A stretch of DNA of 25,965 nucleotides, taken from assembly GCA_021442645.1 (NCBI GenBank), contig JABUSR010000073.1, positions 1 through 25,965 of the forward strand, read 5' to 3'. Under the pieces are notes generated by a model, which saw only the letters and a program-made list of their open reading frames with translations, had not been told where the DNA came from and searched no databases. The position numbers and the translations under genes are program-made. This DNA is from Ruminiclostridium sp. Its GTDB lineage: Bacteria; Bacillota; Clostridia; Oscillospirales; Oscillospiraceae. Below are positions 14,098 through 21,569 of this stretch, one piece after another (the stretch's first letter is position 1; the number at the start of each line of letters is the position of its first letter).

Positions 14098-14784
14098 TTG
14101 ATTCGTCTGAAAGATATCTACAAAGAATATGAAAACGGGACCAAGGCACTGAAGGGAGTCAGCCTGCAAATCGATGACGGCGACTTCGTCTTCTTGGTTG
14201 GTCCCTCCGGCTCCGGTAAGTCCACGATTATTAAGCTCATCACCAATGAGATTCAGGCCACCGACGGCTTTCTGATGGTCAACGGCTTTAACATGAGGGA
14301 CATCACAGAGAAGCAGGTTCCCTATCTGCGCCGCACCCTGGGTGTGGTGTTCCAGGACTTCCGGCTGATTGAGAAGAAGAGTGTAAAGGAGAACATTGAG
14401 GTGGCTATGAGGGCGGTCGGTGCGACCAGCCGGGAAATCCAGCTCCGTATTCCCTATATTCTGGGCCTGGTGGGGCTGGCGGACAAGGCCGATCAGCGGC
14501 CCACCCAACTCTCCGGCGGCGAGCAGCAGCGCGTTGCTATTGCCCGGGCCCTGGCCAACAATCCCAGCGTCATCATTGCCGATGAGCCCACGGGCAACCT
14601 GGACCCTGCCCGTTCCCTGGAAATCATGTCTCTGCTGGAAGAGATCAACGGCATGGGCACCACCATCCTGGTGGTCACCCACGAGCGCGAGTTGGTCAAC
14701 CGCTTCGATAAGCGCGTAATCGCAATCGAGAGCGGAAGGATCATCAGTGACGGTGCGGGAGGATATTACGGTAATGTTCGCTAA
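14098..14784 (+). CDS. ftsE: Cell division ATP-binding protein FtsE
   Basis: A 228-residue ABC ATPase that partners with FtsX and transmits conformational signals to cell wall hydrolases at the division site or side wall. Walker A GPSGSGKST is at 35-43, the Q-loop Gln at 86, the ABC signature LSGGEQQ at 138-144, Walker B with catalytic Glu at about 158-163, and the switch His in VVTHE. Start: TTG 14098 is preferred, because AGGAG lies seven bases before it and it gives the standard MIRLKDIYKEY beginning and the usual 228-residue length. An in-frame GTG at 14083 would add five residues but overlaps the ribosome site. It overlaps ftsX by 11 bases, a sign of translational coupling. Confidence 0.96.
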   Translation: MIRLKDIYKEYENGTKALKGVSLQIDDGDFVFLVGPSGSGKSTIIKLITNEIQATDGFLMVNGFNMRDITEKQVPYLRRTLGVVFQDFRLIEKKSVKENIEVAMRAVGATSREIQLRIPYILGLVGLADKADQRPTQLSGGEQQRVAIARALANNPSVIIADEPTGNLDPARSLEIMSLLEEINGMGTTILVVTHERELVNRFDKRVIAIESGRIISDGAGGYYGNVR

Positions 14785-15658
14785 TCTTTGGTATCATATA
14801 AAGGAAGGCGTCCGCAGTATATTTACCCACGGACTCATGTCCTTTGCTTCGGTGTGTATGATTGTGGCCTGCCTTCTAATCATGGGGTCCTTCTCTCTGG
14901 TGGCTGTGAACATCAACGGGATGCTCGGTCAGTTGGAGGATGAGAATGAATTTCTGGCCTATGTGGATGAGTCGCTGGACAGCGCGCAGTCTATGGGTCT
15001 TCAGGGAAAACTGGAAAAGATCCCTAACGTGTCTTCGGCCGCATACATCAGCAAAGAGGAGGCCCTGGAACAGTTCAAAGCTGAGCAGGGATACTCAGAA
15101 CTTTTTATGGATATCCCTGCCGAAACCCTGCGGGATCGTTACAGTATCCATGTGGACGACATTGAACTGATGTCTGACACAGTAAAAGAGGTCCAGGGGG
15201 TGGAAGGCATTGCAGAGGTCCGGGCAGCCATGGAAATTGCTGACGGGTTTGTAATGCTGCGGAATGTGGCCACAGCTATTGCGGTCATTCTCATCATCAT
15301 GTTGGTTCTGATTTCGGTGTTTATTATTGCCAACACCATTAAACTGGCGACGTTTATCCGCCGGGAGGAGATCGCTATCATGAAGATGTGCGGTGCAACC
15401 AACTGGTTTATCCGCTGGCCGTTCCTAGTGGAGGGGATCCTGTTGGGGGTTGTCGGCGGCTTAGTGGCCTATGTGGCCCAGTGGGGCATCTACGGACTCA
15501 TCGGTAAGGCCATGATGAATAGCGGGATTCTGGAGATTATCACAATGATCCCCTTCCACGATCTGAATGGCCTTCTTCTGACAGTCTTCCTGCTGGTGGG
15601 CTTTATCATCGGCGGCGGCGGCTCGGCCCTGGCCATTCGTAAATTCCTGAAGGTATAA
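14774..15658 (+). CDS. ftsX: Cell division protein FtsX
   Basis: A 294-residue membrane partner of FtsE with four helices: one near the N-terminus (about 20-45), then an extracellular domain (about 46-165), then three C-terminal helices (about 167-192, 217-245 and 262-285). The cytoplasmic loop IRREEIAIMKMCGATNWFIRWPF between helices 2 and 3 is the FtsX hallmark that docks on FtsE. The extracellular domain normally grips a murein hydrolase or its activator. The frame opens at GTG 14747, but ATG 14774 is chosen because GGGAGGA (14757-14763) precedes it and it begins with the usual MFANLWYHIKEG. It overlaps the end of ftsE. A 39-codon membrane peptide follows after 14 bases. Confidence 0.95.
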   Translation: MFANLWYHIKEGVRSIFTHGLMSFASVCMIVACLLIMGSFSLVAVNINGMLGQLEDENEFLAYVDESLDSAQSMGLQGKLEKIPNVSSAAYISKEEALEQFKAEQGYSELFMDIPAETLRDRYSIHVDDIELMSDTVKEVQGVEGIAEVRAAMEIADGFVMLRNVATAIAVILIIMLVLISVFIIANTIKLATFIRREEIAIMKMCGATNWFIRWPFLVEGILLGVVGGLVAYVAQWGIYGLIGKAMMNSGILEIITMIPFHDLNGLLLTVFLLVGFIIGGGGSALAIRKFLKV

Positions 15659-15672
15659 CAGAGGAGGAAGCC

Positions 15673-15792
15673 ATGAGCAAGAAAAAAAGAATGGACAGGC
15701 AAAAGCTCCAAAAGAGATTTGCAGCTGTGGTCGCCATTGTCCTGTGCCTGTCCCTGGTGCTTTCCCTGGTGGCCGGCCTGCTGACATACTAA
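15673..15792 (+). CDS. 39-residue basic single-span membrane peptide in the ftsEX operon
   Basis: I do not recognise this protein. It has an excellent ribosome site (GAGGAGG at 15661-15667, six bases spacing), an ATG 14 bases beyond the ftsX stop, and a TAA stop followed by a terminator, so it is very likely the last gene of the ftsE-ftsX transcript. Residues 1-15 hold nine Lys or Arg (starting MSKKKRMDRQKLQKR), and residues 17-36 form one hydrophobic helix rich in Ala, Val and Leu with a single Cys, ending LLTY. By the positive-inside rule the N-terminus should be cytoplasmic and almost nothing would protrude outside. A signal peptide of a truncated exported protein is an alternative, but there is no remnant coding sequence beyond it. 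A role with FtsEX is inferred from context only. Confidence 0.72.
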   Translation: MSKKKRMDRQKLQKRFAAVVAIVLCLSLVLSLVAGLLTY

Positions 15793-15825
15793 TCGACGGA
15801 GACGCCCCAACGAAGAGAAAACCGA

Positions 15826-15856
15826 GAAGCGGCCGAGCACCGGCCGCTTCTTTCTT
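15826..15856 (+). terminator. Intrinsic terminator closing the ftsEX operon
   Basis: A perfect 10-bp stem, GAAGCGGCCG (15826-15835) with CGGCCGCTTC (15841-15850), AGCAC loop and TTTCTT tail. It lies 33 bases after the small ORF and separates it from the S41 protease gene. Confidence 0.88.
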
Positions 15857-15942
15857 GCTGAGGACTGGTCTGTGAAGGCACAGCCTGAGCAGTTCTGTCG
15901 GAGGCCGTAGGCTGATATACGGAGGGAAGGAGGAAACGATTG

Positions 15943-17130
15943 ATGGATAAGGAGATAAAATCCGGCAGGCAGGTCCCCCGGGCAAAGGCGCTGGTGGCCT
16001 GTGTCCTCTGTCTGCTCCTGGGGGCTGCGGTGGCCACGGCTGGGTTGTATGCAACTATGGGCAGGGAAGGGCTTGCCGTCCTCCAGGCACAGAGGCTTAT
16101 TGAAGAGAAATTCGTGGGAGACTATGATGAGACTGCCAACCGGGAGACTGCCCTGAAGGCTATGGTGGACTCCTTGGGCGACCGCTGGTCCTACTACCTG
16201 ACGCCGGAAGCATATCAGCGGATGGTGGATGCCCGGAGGAATTCCTATGTGGGTATTGGGGTCACCGTAAGCCGGGATGTGAAGGATGGTCTGATGATTC
16301 AGGCGGTTAATTCGGGCAGCCCGGCCAAGGAGGCAGGACTAAAGACTGGAGAAATCATTCGGGGGATCAACGGGGTACAGATCACCGAGGAGAACAAAGA
16401 GGACTGCCTTGCGTCCATCAAGGGCCCGGAGGGGACCCTTGTCAGCCTGGAAATAGAGGGGGTAGATGGCGTCTTCCGCACCGTAGAATTGGCCTGCCAA
16501 ACGATTCGGGGAATCACTGCTGCCTGGGAGATGACGGAGGAACAGGTTGGCCTCATCACGATTCAAAACTTTTACTCCGGAACTGCCGACCTGGTAGCCC
16601 AGGGGGTGGAGGAACTGACTGCCCAGGGGGCAAGAGCCCTGGTGCTGGACGTGCGGAACAACCCCGGTGGATATGTGAATGAGCTGGTCAGAATCCTGGA
16701 CCTGTTGCTGCCGGAGGGGGATATTTTCATCAGTCGTAGCTACAACGGCAGGGAAAAAGTCTATACCTCAGATGCGGCCTGTGTGGAGCTGCCGCTGGCA
16801 GTTCTGGTGAATGGAAACAGCTACAGCGCGGCTGAGTTCCTGGCGGCTCAACTTCGGGAATCCGCTGGGGCTGTGGTGGCGGGGACTGCCACCTGTGGCA
16901 AAGGATATTCCCAGCGCCTCTATAAGTTATGCGACGGCAGTGCCATAGGCCTGTCCACCGCCCGGTATTTTACCGGCGGGGGAGCATCGCTTATCGGCGT
17001 GGGGGTGGAGCCGGAGCCTGCCATAGAACTCACGGAGGAGGACCAGGTCCGCCTGTTGAGGGGAGAATTACCTCGGGAGGAGGATTCCCAGCTGCAGGCG
17101 GCCATCGGGGCACTTTCTCTGGAGGAATGA
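15943..17130 (+). CDS. Membrane-anchored S41 carboxy-terminal processing protease (CtpA/CtpB-like)
   Basis: A 395-residue serine protease with a PDZ domain. An N-terminal hydrophobic segment (about 15-36) anchors or exports it. The PDZ domain (about 100-175) starts at YVGIGVTV and contains GSPAKEAGLKTGEII. The S41 core follows, with VLDVRNNPGG (234-243), the catalytic Ser295 in GNSYSAAEF and the Lys320 in CGKGYSQ, so the Ser-Lys dyad is intact. Such proteases trim extracytoplasmic proteins; CtpB acts in sporulation signalling in Bacillus, and relatives often lie next to ftsEX. ATG 15943 (or the adjacent TTG 15940) has GGAAGGAGG about ten bases upstream. A terminator separates it from the ftsEX operon and I see no clear promoter in the 86-base gap after that. 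Confidence 0.9.
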   Translation: MDKEIKSGRQVPRAKALVACVLCLLLGAAVATAGLYATMGREGLAVLQAQRLIEEKFVGDYDETANRETALKAMVDSLGDRWSYYLTPEAYQRMVDARRNSYVGIGVTVSRDVKDGLMIQAVNSGSPAKEAGLKTGEIIRGINGVQITEENKEDCLASIKGPEGTLVSLEIEGVDGVFRTVELACQTIRGITAAWEMTEEQVGLITIQNFYSGTADLVAQGVEELTAQGARALVLDVRNNPGGYVNELVRILDLLLPEGDIFISRSYNGREKVYTSDAACVELPLAVLVNGNSYSAAEFLAAQLRESAGAVVAGTATCGKGYSQRLYKLCDGSAIGLSTARYFTGGGASLIGVGVEPEPAIELTEEDQVRLLRGELPREEDSQLQAAIGALSLEE

Positions 17131-17182
17131 TTCCTGAACGCCGTTGATAGGTGGCCTGGGGACAGCAACTTGAAGGTCCCTC

Positions 17183-17211
17183 TTGACAGACAGGAATAAA
17201 CTACCTATAAT
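17183..17211 (+). promoter_or_regulatory. Consensus promoter of greA-lysS
   Basis: TTGACA (17183-17188) and TATAAT (17206-17211) separated by exactly 17 bases, a perfect match to the sigma-A consensus. The start near 17218 gives a leader of about 93 bases that includes a very AT-rich stretch and a small CGCCC/GGGCG hairpin (17256-17272). Confidence 0.88.
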
Positions 17212-17310
17212 ACTGAAACATAAAAATAGATTTTATTATATATAATGTATCCTTACGCCCATTATCAGGGCGGCAGGGTAGAATCATATGAAAGATCGAG
17301 GTATTTACCT

Positions 17311-17781
17311 ATGGCAAAGGAATACAGACTCAGCGCAGAGCGCTTGGAAGAACTGAAGCAGGAGATTACCTATCTGAAGTCCGTCCGTGAGAAAGAAGTG
17401 GCGGAACTCATCAAGGAAGCTCGTTCTTTCGGCGACCTGTCCGAAAACAGTGAGTATGATGAGGCGAAAAATGAGCAGGGCAAGCTCTACTCCCGTATTG
17501 CAGAATTGGAGGAAATCCTGTCTAACTATGTCATCATCGAAGAGGCCGAGCATCTGGATACCGTCCACGTGGGCAACACGGTGGTGGTAGAAGACAAGGA
17601 ATTTGGAGAGGAAGAGACCTACTCCATCGTGGGCTCTCAGGAGGCAGATCCCATGAACGGCCGAATCTCCGAGGAGTCACCCTTTGGCAGAGCCTTGCTG
17701 GGAAGAAAGGCCGGTGACGAGGTGGTAGTGGAAGCCCCTGCAGGGAACATTCGCTATAAGATCGTCGCCATTCAGAGATAA
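17311..17781 (+). CDS. greA: Transcription elongation factor GreA
   Basis: A 156-residue factor that inserts its coiled coil into the secondary channel of stalled RNA polymerase and stimulates cleavage of the backtracked RNA. The N-terminal antiparallel coiled coil (about 1-75) carries the acidic tip FGDLSENSEYDEA with Asp42 and Glu45. The C-terminal globular domain contains DPMNGRISEESPFGRALLG and ends AIQR. The frame is open upstream, but ATG 17311 gives the normal MAKEYRLSAE start and length. The ribosome site is weak (GAGG at about 17299-17302), odd for a gene with such a strong promoter. lysS follows after 21 bases, so the pair is an operon, an arrangement known from other Bacillota. Confidence 0.96.
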   Translation: MAKEYRLSAERLEELKQEITYLKSVREKEVAELIKEARSFGDLSENSEYDEAKNEQGKLYSRIAELEEILSNYVIIEEAEHLDTVHVGNTVVVEDKEFGEEETYSIVGSQEADPMNGRISEESPFGRALLGRKAGDEVVVEAPAGNIRYKIVAIQR

Positions 17782-17802
17782 AGAGAGAAGGAGCGGAAAA
17801 GC

Positions 17803-19308
17803 ATGGCTGAAAATAAGAAGACGGAACCTGTCCAGGAGCAGGAGCAGGACCTCTCCCAGATTCTTAAGGTTCGCAGAGACAAGCTGAAGACCCTGCAGGA
17901 GGCAGGAAAGGATCCCTTTGAACAAACCAAGTTTGTAGTCTCCCATCACACCCAGAATATCAAGGATAATTTCGACGCCATGGAAGGCCAGGAAGTCACC
18001 GTGGCCGGCCGCCTCATGTCCAAGCGCGGCATGGGAAAGGTGAGCTTCTGTGACATGCAGGACAAGACCGGCCGGATCCAGCTCTATGCCCGCCGGGATG
18101 AGATGGACGAGGCAGTTTACAGCGACTTTAAGAAATATGACATCGGCGATATCGTTGGCGTGGTCGGCGAGGTGTTCCGCACCCAGCGGGGCGAGATGAG
18201 CGTCCGCTGCAAGACCGTGACCCTGTTATCCAAGTCCCTGCGCCCTCTGCCCGAAAAGTTCCACGGCCTTACGGACAAGGAGTTGCGCTATCGTCAGCGC
18301 TATGTGGACCTGATTGTGAACCCCGACTCCCGCCGAAACTTCGAGATCCGCAGTAAGCTGGTGAGCTATCTGCGTGCTTTCCTGGATGGCCGGGGCTATA
18401 TGGAGGTGGAGACCCCCGTTCTGAATACTATCTCCGGCGGTGCAACTGCCCGTCCCTTCATCACCCACCATAACACGCTGGACCTGGATATGTACATGCG
18501 CATTGCTACCGAGCTGCATCTGAAGCGGCTCATCGTGGGCGGCCTGGAACGGGTCTATGAGATTGGCCGCATCTTCCGCAATGAGGGCATGGATACCAAG
18601 CATAACCCCGAATTTACCACCGTGGAGCTCTACGAAGCATATGCCGACTTTAACGACATGATGGACCTTTTCGAGGATTTCCTGTCCGGCGCAGCGATGG
18701 AGATCCTGGGCACCTATGACGTCTCCTGGCAGGGCGAAAATATCAGCCTGGCCCCCGGTTTCCGCCGCCTGACCATGGCGGAGGCTGTCAAGGAGTACCT
18801 TGGCGTGGACTTTATGACCATGAGCGGAGACGAAGAGGCTGTGGTAGCCGCAAAGAGTGTGGGTGTGGATATGGATGGCGTGGAGCCCACTTGGGGCCAC
18901 GCACTCTACGAGTGCTTCGACCAGCGGGTGGAGGAGAAGTTGATTCAGCCCACGTTTATCACCATGCACCCCGTGGATGTATCTCCCTTGGCCAAGCGTT
19001 CCCCCAAGGACCACCGGCTCACCGAGCGGTTCGAACTCTTCATCTGCCGCAGTGAGATGGGCAATGCATTCTCTGAGCTGAACGACCCTATCGACCAGAA
19101 AGAGCGCTTCCAGAAGCAGGTCGAGATGCGCGCCAAGGGCGACGAAGAGGCTGGTATGATGGATGATGACTATATCAATGCCCTTGAATATGGCCTTCCC
19201 CCTACGGGCGGCCTTGGTATCGGCATTGACCGCTGTGTCATGCTGCTGACCGGTGCGGACTCTATCCGCGACGTTATCCTCTTCCCCACCATGAAACCAA
19301 TCGATTGA
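17803..19308 (+). CDS. lysS: Lysyl-tRNA synthetase, class II
   Basis: A 501-residue enzyme that charges tRNA-Lys with lysine using ATP. After a charged N-terminal helix comes the OB-fold anticodon-binding domain (about 60-160, VTVAGRLMSKRGMGKVSF). The class II catalytic core has motif 1 near 190-205, motif 2 FRNEGMDTKHNPEFT (258-272) and motif 3 GGLGIGIDR (469-477). The length is normal for the bacterial class II type. ATG 17803 has AAGGAGCGG before it. Second gene of the greA operon, followed by a long hairpin. Confidence 0.97.
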   Translation: MAENKKTEPVQEQEQDLSQILKVRRDKLKTLQEAGKDPFEQTKFVVSHHTQNIKDNFDAMEGQEVTVAGRLMSKRGMGKVSFCDMQDKTGRIQLYARRDEMDEAVYSDFKKYDIGDIVGVVGEVFRTQRGEMSVRCKTVTLLSKSLRPLPEKFHGLTDKELRYRQRYVDLIVNPDSRRNFEIRSKLVSYLRAFLDGRGYMEVETPVLNTISGGATARPFITHHNTLDLDMYMRIATELHLKRLIVGGLERVYEIGRIFRNEGMDTKHNPEFTTVELYEAYADFNDMMDLFEDFLSGAAMEILGTYDVSWQGENISLAPGFRRLTMAEAVKEYLGVDFMTMSGDEEAVVAAKSVGVDMDGVEPTWGHALYECFDQRVEEKLIQPTFITMHPVDVSPLAKRSPKDHRLTERFELFICRSEMGNAFSELNDPIDQKERFQKQVEMRAKGDEEAGMMDDDYINALEYGLPPTGGLGIGIDRCVMLLTGADSIRDVILFPTMKPID

Positions 19309-19315
19309 TGTTACA

Positions 19316-19347
19316 CAGCATACCGGCAGAATTCTGTCGGTATGCTG
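19316..19347 (+). terminator. Probable terminator after lysS
   Basis: A 14-bp stem (19316-19329 with 19334-19347, one G-U pair) with an AATT loop starts seven bases after the lysS stop. The tail is only moderately T-rich (TTGTGCAGTTTG), so termination may be partial. Two further hairpins follow before the next gene. Confidence 0.68.
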
Positions 19348-19351
19348 TTGT

Positions 19352-19420
19352 GCAGTTTGCCGGAGTGTCCGGCGGGATAGAACGGCGGCCCAAACTGCCG
19401 GCAGAGCAGTCTGCCCGGGC
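19352..19420 (+). other. Hairpin cluster between lysS terminator and the SpoU methyltransferase gene
   Basis: GCAGTTTG (19352-19359) pairs with CAAACTGC (19391-19398), enclosing a CCGG-AGTGT-CCGG hairpin. Immediately after comes GGCAGA-GCAG-TCTGCC. No U-tracts follow. Significance is unknown; it could be a structured leader of the methyltransferase-dprA transcript. Confidence 0.4.
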
Positions 19421-19462
19421 TTTGTGCCGAGACGAAAGGAAGGGCCATGAGCCCGCTTGACC

Positions 19463-20233
19463 ATGGAAAAAATCACAAGCCGAACCAATCCACTCATGAC
19501 TCATATCCGCAAATTGACCGCCGACCGAAAGTACCGGCGGAGCAGCGGGCAGATGGTCTGTGAGGGACCGAAAATGCTGTATGAGGCCCTGAAATGGAAA
19601 GCAGAGATCCAGACTTTGGTCTATGCAAAGGGGTGGCAGCCTCCCCAGGACCTGCCCGGGGGAGTGCACCTGGTGGAGGTCCCGGAGGCACTGCTGAAGG
19701 CAGTGGCCCCCACGGAGACCCCCCAGAAGGTGCTCTTCCTCTGTGCTCTTCCGCCTCAGGGCCTGCCGGAGCAGGTATCCGGCGGCCGATATCTGGTGCT
19801 GGACGGGCTCCAGGATCCGGGAAATCTGGGGACCCTGTGGAGAACAGCGGACGCCTTCGGCGCCGACGGGCTCTTTCTGCTACCCGGTTGCGCAGACCCA
19901 TGGAACCCCAAGACAATCCGGGCCACGATGGGGGCCTGTTTCCGCCTCCCTGTGTGGGAGGGGGATTTGACTGGCCTGAGGGCCCTGCTAGACCGTCATG
20001 ACCTGCCCCTGTACGCTACCGCCCTGCGGGAGGACACCGAGGACATCCGAGCCCTGGACCTGGCCCAGGCTGCTGTGGTTATTGGCAGCGAGGGAAGAGG
20101 GGTCTCCCAGGCAGTGCTGGAGGCGAGCGCGAGGACTGTAAAAATCCCCATGACCGACCGGTGTGAGTCGCTGAATGCCGCTGCGGCCGGTACGGTAGTC
20201 CTGTGGCAGATGTGCTGTGGGGCGCTTTTATAA
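19463..20233 (+). CDS. SpoU/TrmH-family RNA 2'-O-methyltransferase
   Basis: A 256-residue SPOUT-class enzyme that methylates a ribose 2'-OH in rRNA or tRNA using SAM. The N-terminal substrate-binding domain begins EKITSRTNPLMTHIRKL, the typical start of the RlmB/TsnR-like group. The C-terminal knot contains motif 1 LQDPGNLGTLWRTADAFG, motif 2 VIGSEGRGVS and motif 3 IPMTDRCESLNAAAAG. The target nucleotide cannot be deduced. The start is uncertain: ATG 19463 gives the family N-terminus, but the AAGGAAGG at 19436-19443 is 19 bases away and sits closer to an out-of-frame ATG at 19446 and an in-frame TTG at 19457. dprA follows after 21 bases. Confidence 0.9.
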   Translation: MEKITSRTNPLMTHIRKLTADRKYRRSSGQMVCEGPKMLYEALKWKAEIQTLVYAKGWQPPQDLPGGVHLVEVPEALLKAVAPTETPQKVLFLCALPPQGLPEQVSGGRYLVLDGLQDPGNLGTLWRTADAFGADGLFLLPGCADPWNPKTIRATMGACFRLPVWEGDLTGLRALLDRHDLPLYATALREDTEDIRALDLAQAAVVIGSEGRGVSQAVLEASARTVKIPMTDRCESLNAAAAGTVVLWQMCCGALL

Positions 20234-20254
20234 ACAGACAAGGAGTGGGCATGT

Positions 20255-21511
20255 ATGAGTACCGTGAGACACTGGCTATGGCTGAGTACCCGGGGGAAAC
20301 TTCCGGAGCGGTATGCTGCCCGCATTTTAGACCATTTTGGCACGCCGGACCGTGCCTATCACGCAGATCAGGCGGCCTATGACGCTATCACAGGCTTGCC
20401 GGAGCCGACACGTCAGGCCCTGCTGAATAAGGACCTGACAGAGGTGGATTGGATCCTTCAGACATGCCAGGAACTGGGGATTCGGATCCTGACTATCCAG
20501 GATGCAGAGTATCCTGAGCGGCTGCGGCAGATTCAGAATCCGCCCTGTGTGCTCTATGTGAAGGGTCAACTGCCGGCGCTGGATGAGGAGGTAGCCATCG
20601 CCGTTGTAGGGGCCAGAGATGCCAGTCCTTACGGGATCATGGCAGCCCAGAAACTGGGCCTGGATCTGGCCCGTCAGGGCGCGTTGGTGATTAGTGGTTC
20701 TGCACGGGGAATCGACTCTGCGGCTCTGAAGGGGGCTCTTATGGGCGGCGGACGGGTGATTTCTGTTCTGGGCAACGGAATCGACGTGATCTATCCCGCC
20801 GGCAGCCGAGATCTCTATGACGATGTGGCCGTCCGAGGGGCACTGATCTCTGAATATCCCCCAGGGACGGAACCCAGAGGGACCAATTTTCCGCCCCGTA
20901 ACCGGATTCTGGCCGGGCTGAGTCTCGGTGTGGTGGTTGTAGAAGGAACGGAGACCAGCGGGTCCCTTATTACCGCCCGATTGGCTCTTGAGGAGGACAG
21001 GGATGTTTTCGCAGTGCCGGGCGCAATCAACTCCGCTCTGTCCAAGGGCCCCAATAGTCTCATACGTAAAAGTGAGGCCAGGCTGGTCCGGGATGCCTGG
21101 GATATTCTGGAGGAATACGAGTTCCTCTACCCGGATAAAATCCATCCCGAAGGGGAATTGCCTCCGCAGGACCAGGAAGCCCGGCTTCACGCCTACCGGG
21201 AGGAGACGATTCCAGCGGTCGAAACAGAGCGGAAAGTAAAAAAAGCAGAGAAACCGGCACTGGAGCCACAGGAGAAGTCCCCGGGGCTCATCGTGGACCT
21301 GCGGGAGGATCCGGAGGCCCTCACCGATGACGAGGCGGCCCTGATCCGAGCACTCCAGGGAGGAGTGAGCCTCACGGCCGACGATCTGGTGGAACTGACC
21401 GAAATCCCTGCCAGACGGGTGATGTCAGCTCTGACTATGCTGCAGGTGCGTCAGTTGGCAGAACAGGGGACCGGCAAGCGATTTTCCACCCCGATCTTAT
21501 TGAAAGAGTAA
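20255..21511 (+). CDS. dprA: DNA processing protein DprA
   Basis: A 418-residue protein that in transformable bacteria binds incoming single-stranded DNA and loads RecA. It is also kept in many species not known to be transformable. An N-terminal SAM-like helical region (about 1-70) is followed by the extended Rossmann fold. That fold contains VVGARDASPYG (about 115-125), SGSARGIDSAAL (147-158, the ssDNA-binding loop with Arg151), GNGIDVIYPAG and FPPRNRILAGLS. A charged linker (about 300-345) leads to a winged-helix DprA C-terminal domain. ATG 20255 has AGGAG nine bases upstream. It sits 21 bases after the methyltransferase gene and 58 before topA, the dprA-topA order common in Bacillota. Confidence 0.95.
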   Translation: MSTVRHWLWLSTRGKLPERYAARILDHFGTPDRAYHADQAAYDAITGLPEPTRQALLNKDLTEVDWILQTCQELGIRILTIQDAEYPERLRQIQNPPCVLYVKGQLPALDEEVAIAVVGARDASPYGIMAAQKLGLDLARQGALVISGSARGIDSAALKGALMGGGRVISVLGNGIDVIYPAGSRDLYDDVAVRGALISEYPPGTEPRGTNFPPRNRILAGLSLGVVVVEGTETSGSLITARLALEEDRDVFAVPGAINSALSKGPNSLIRKSEARLVRDAWDILEEYEFLYPDKIHPEGELPPQDQEARLHAYREETIPAVETERKVKKAEKPALEPQEKSPGLIVDLREDPEALTDDEAALIRALQGGVSLTADDLVELTEIPARRVMSALTMLQVRQLAEQGTGKRFSTPILLKE

Positions 21512-21569
21512 AGAACATCCCGTTGGGATGACAGCATACAACGACAGGAAGAAACACGGAGGTTGCAAC

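Noticed and set aside
12931..14682. 583-codon minus-strand frame opposite the regulator and ftsE
   Set aside because: Shadow of confidently identified genes; low-complexity, no known motifs.
17212..17310. T-box or other known riboswitch upstream of greA-lysS
   Set aside because: No T-box TGGNACCGCG-type bulge, no specifier stem and no terminator; only a 5-bp hairpin is present.
21516..21530. CATCCC-GTT-GGGATG hairpin between dprA and topA as a terminator
   Set aside because: Stem of six pairs with no T-run after it; topA has no separate promoter that would need it.
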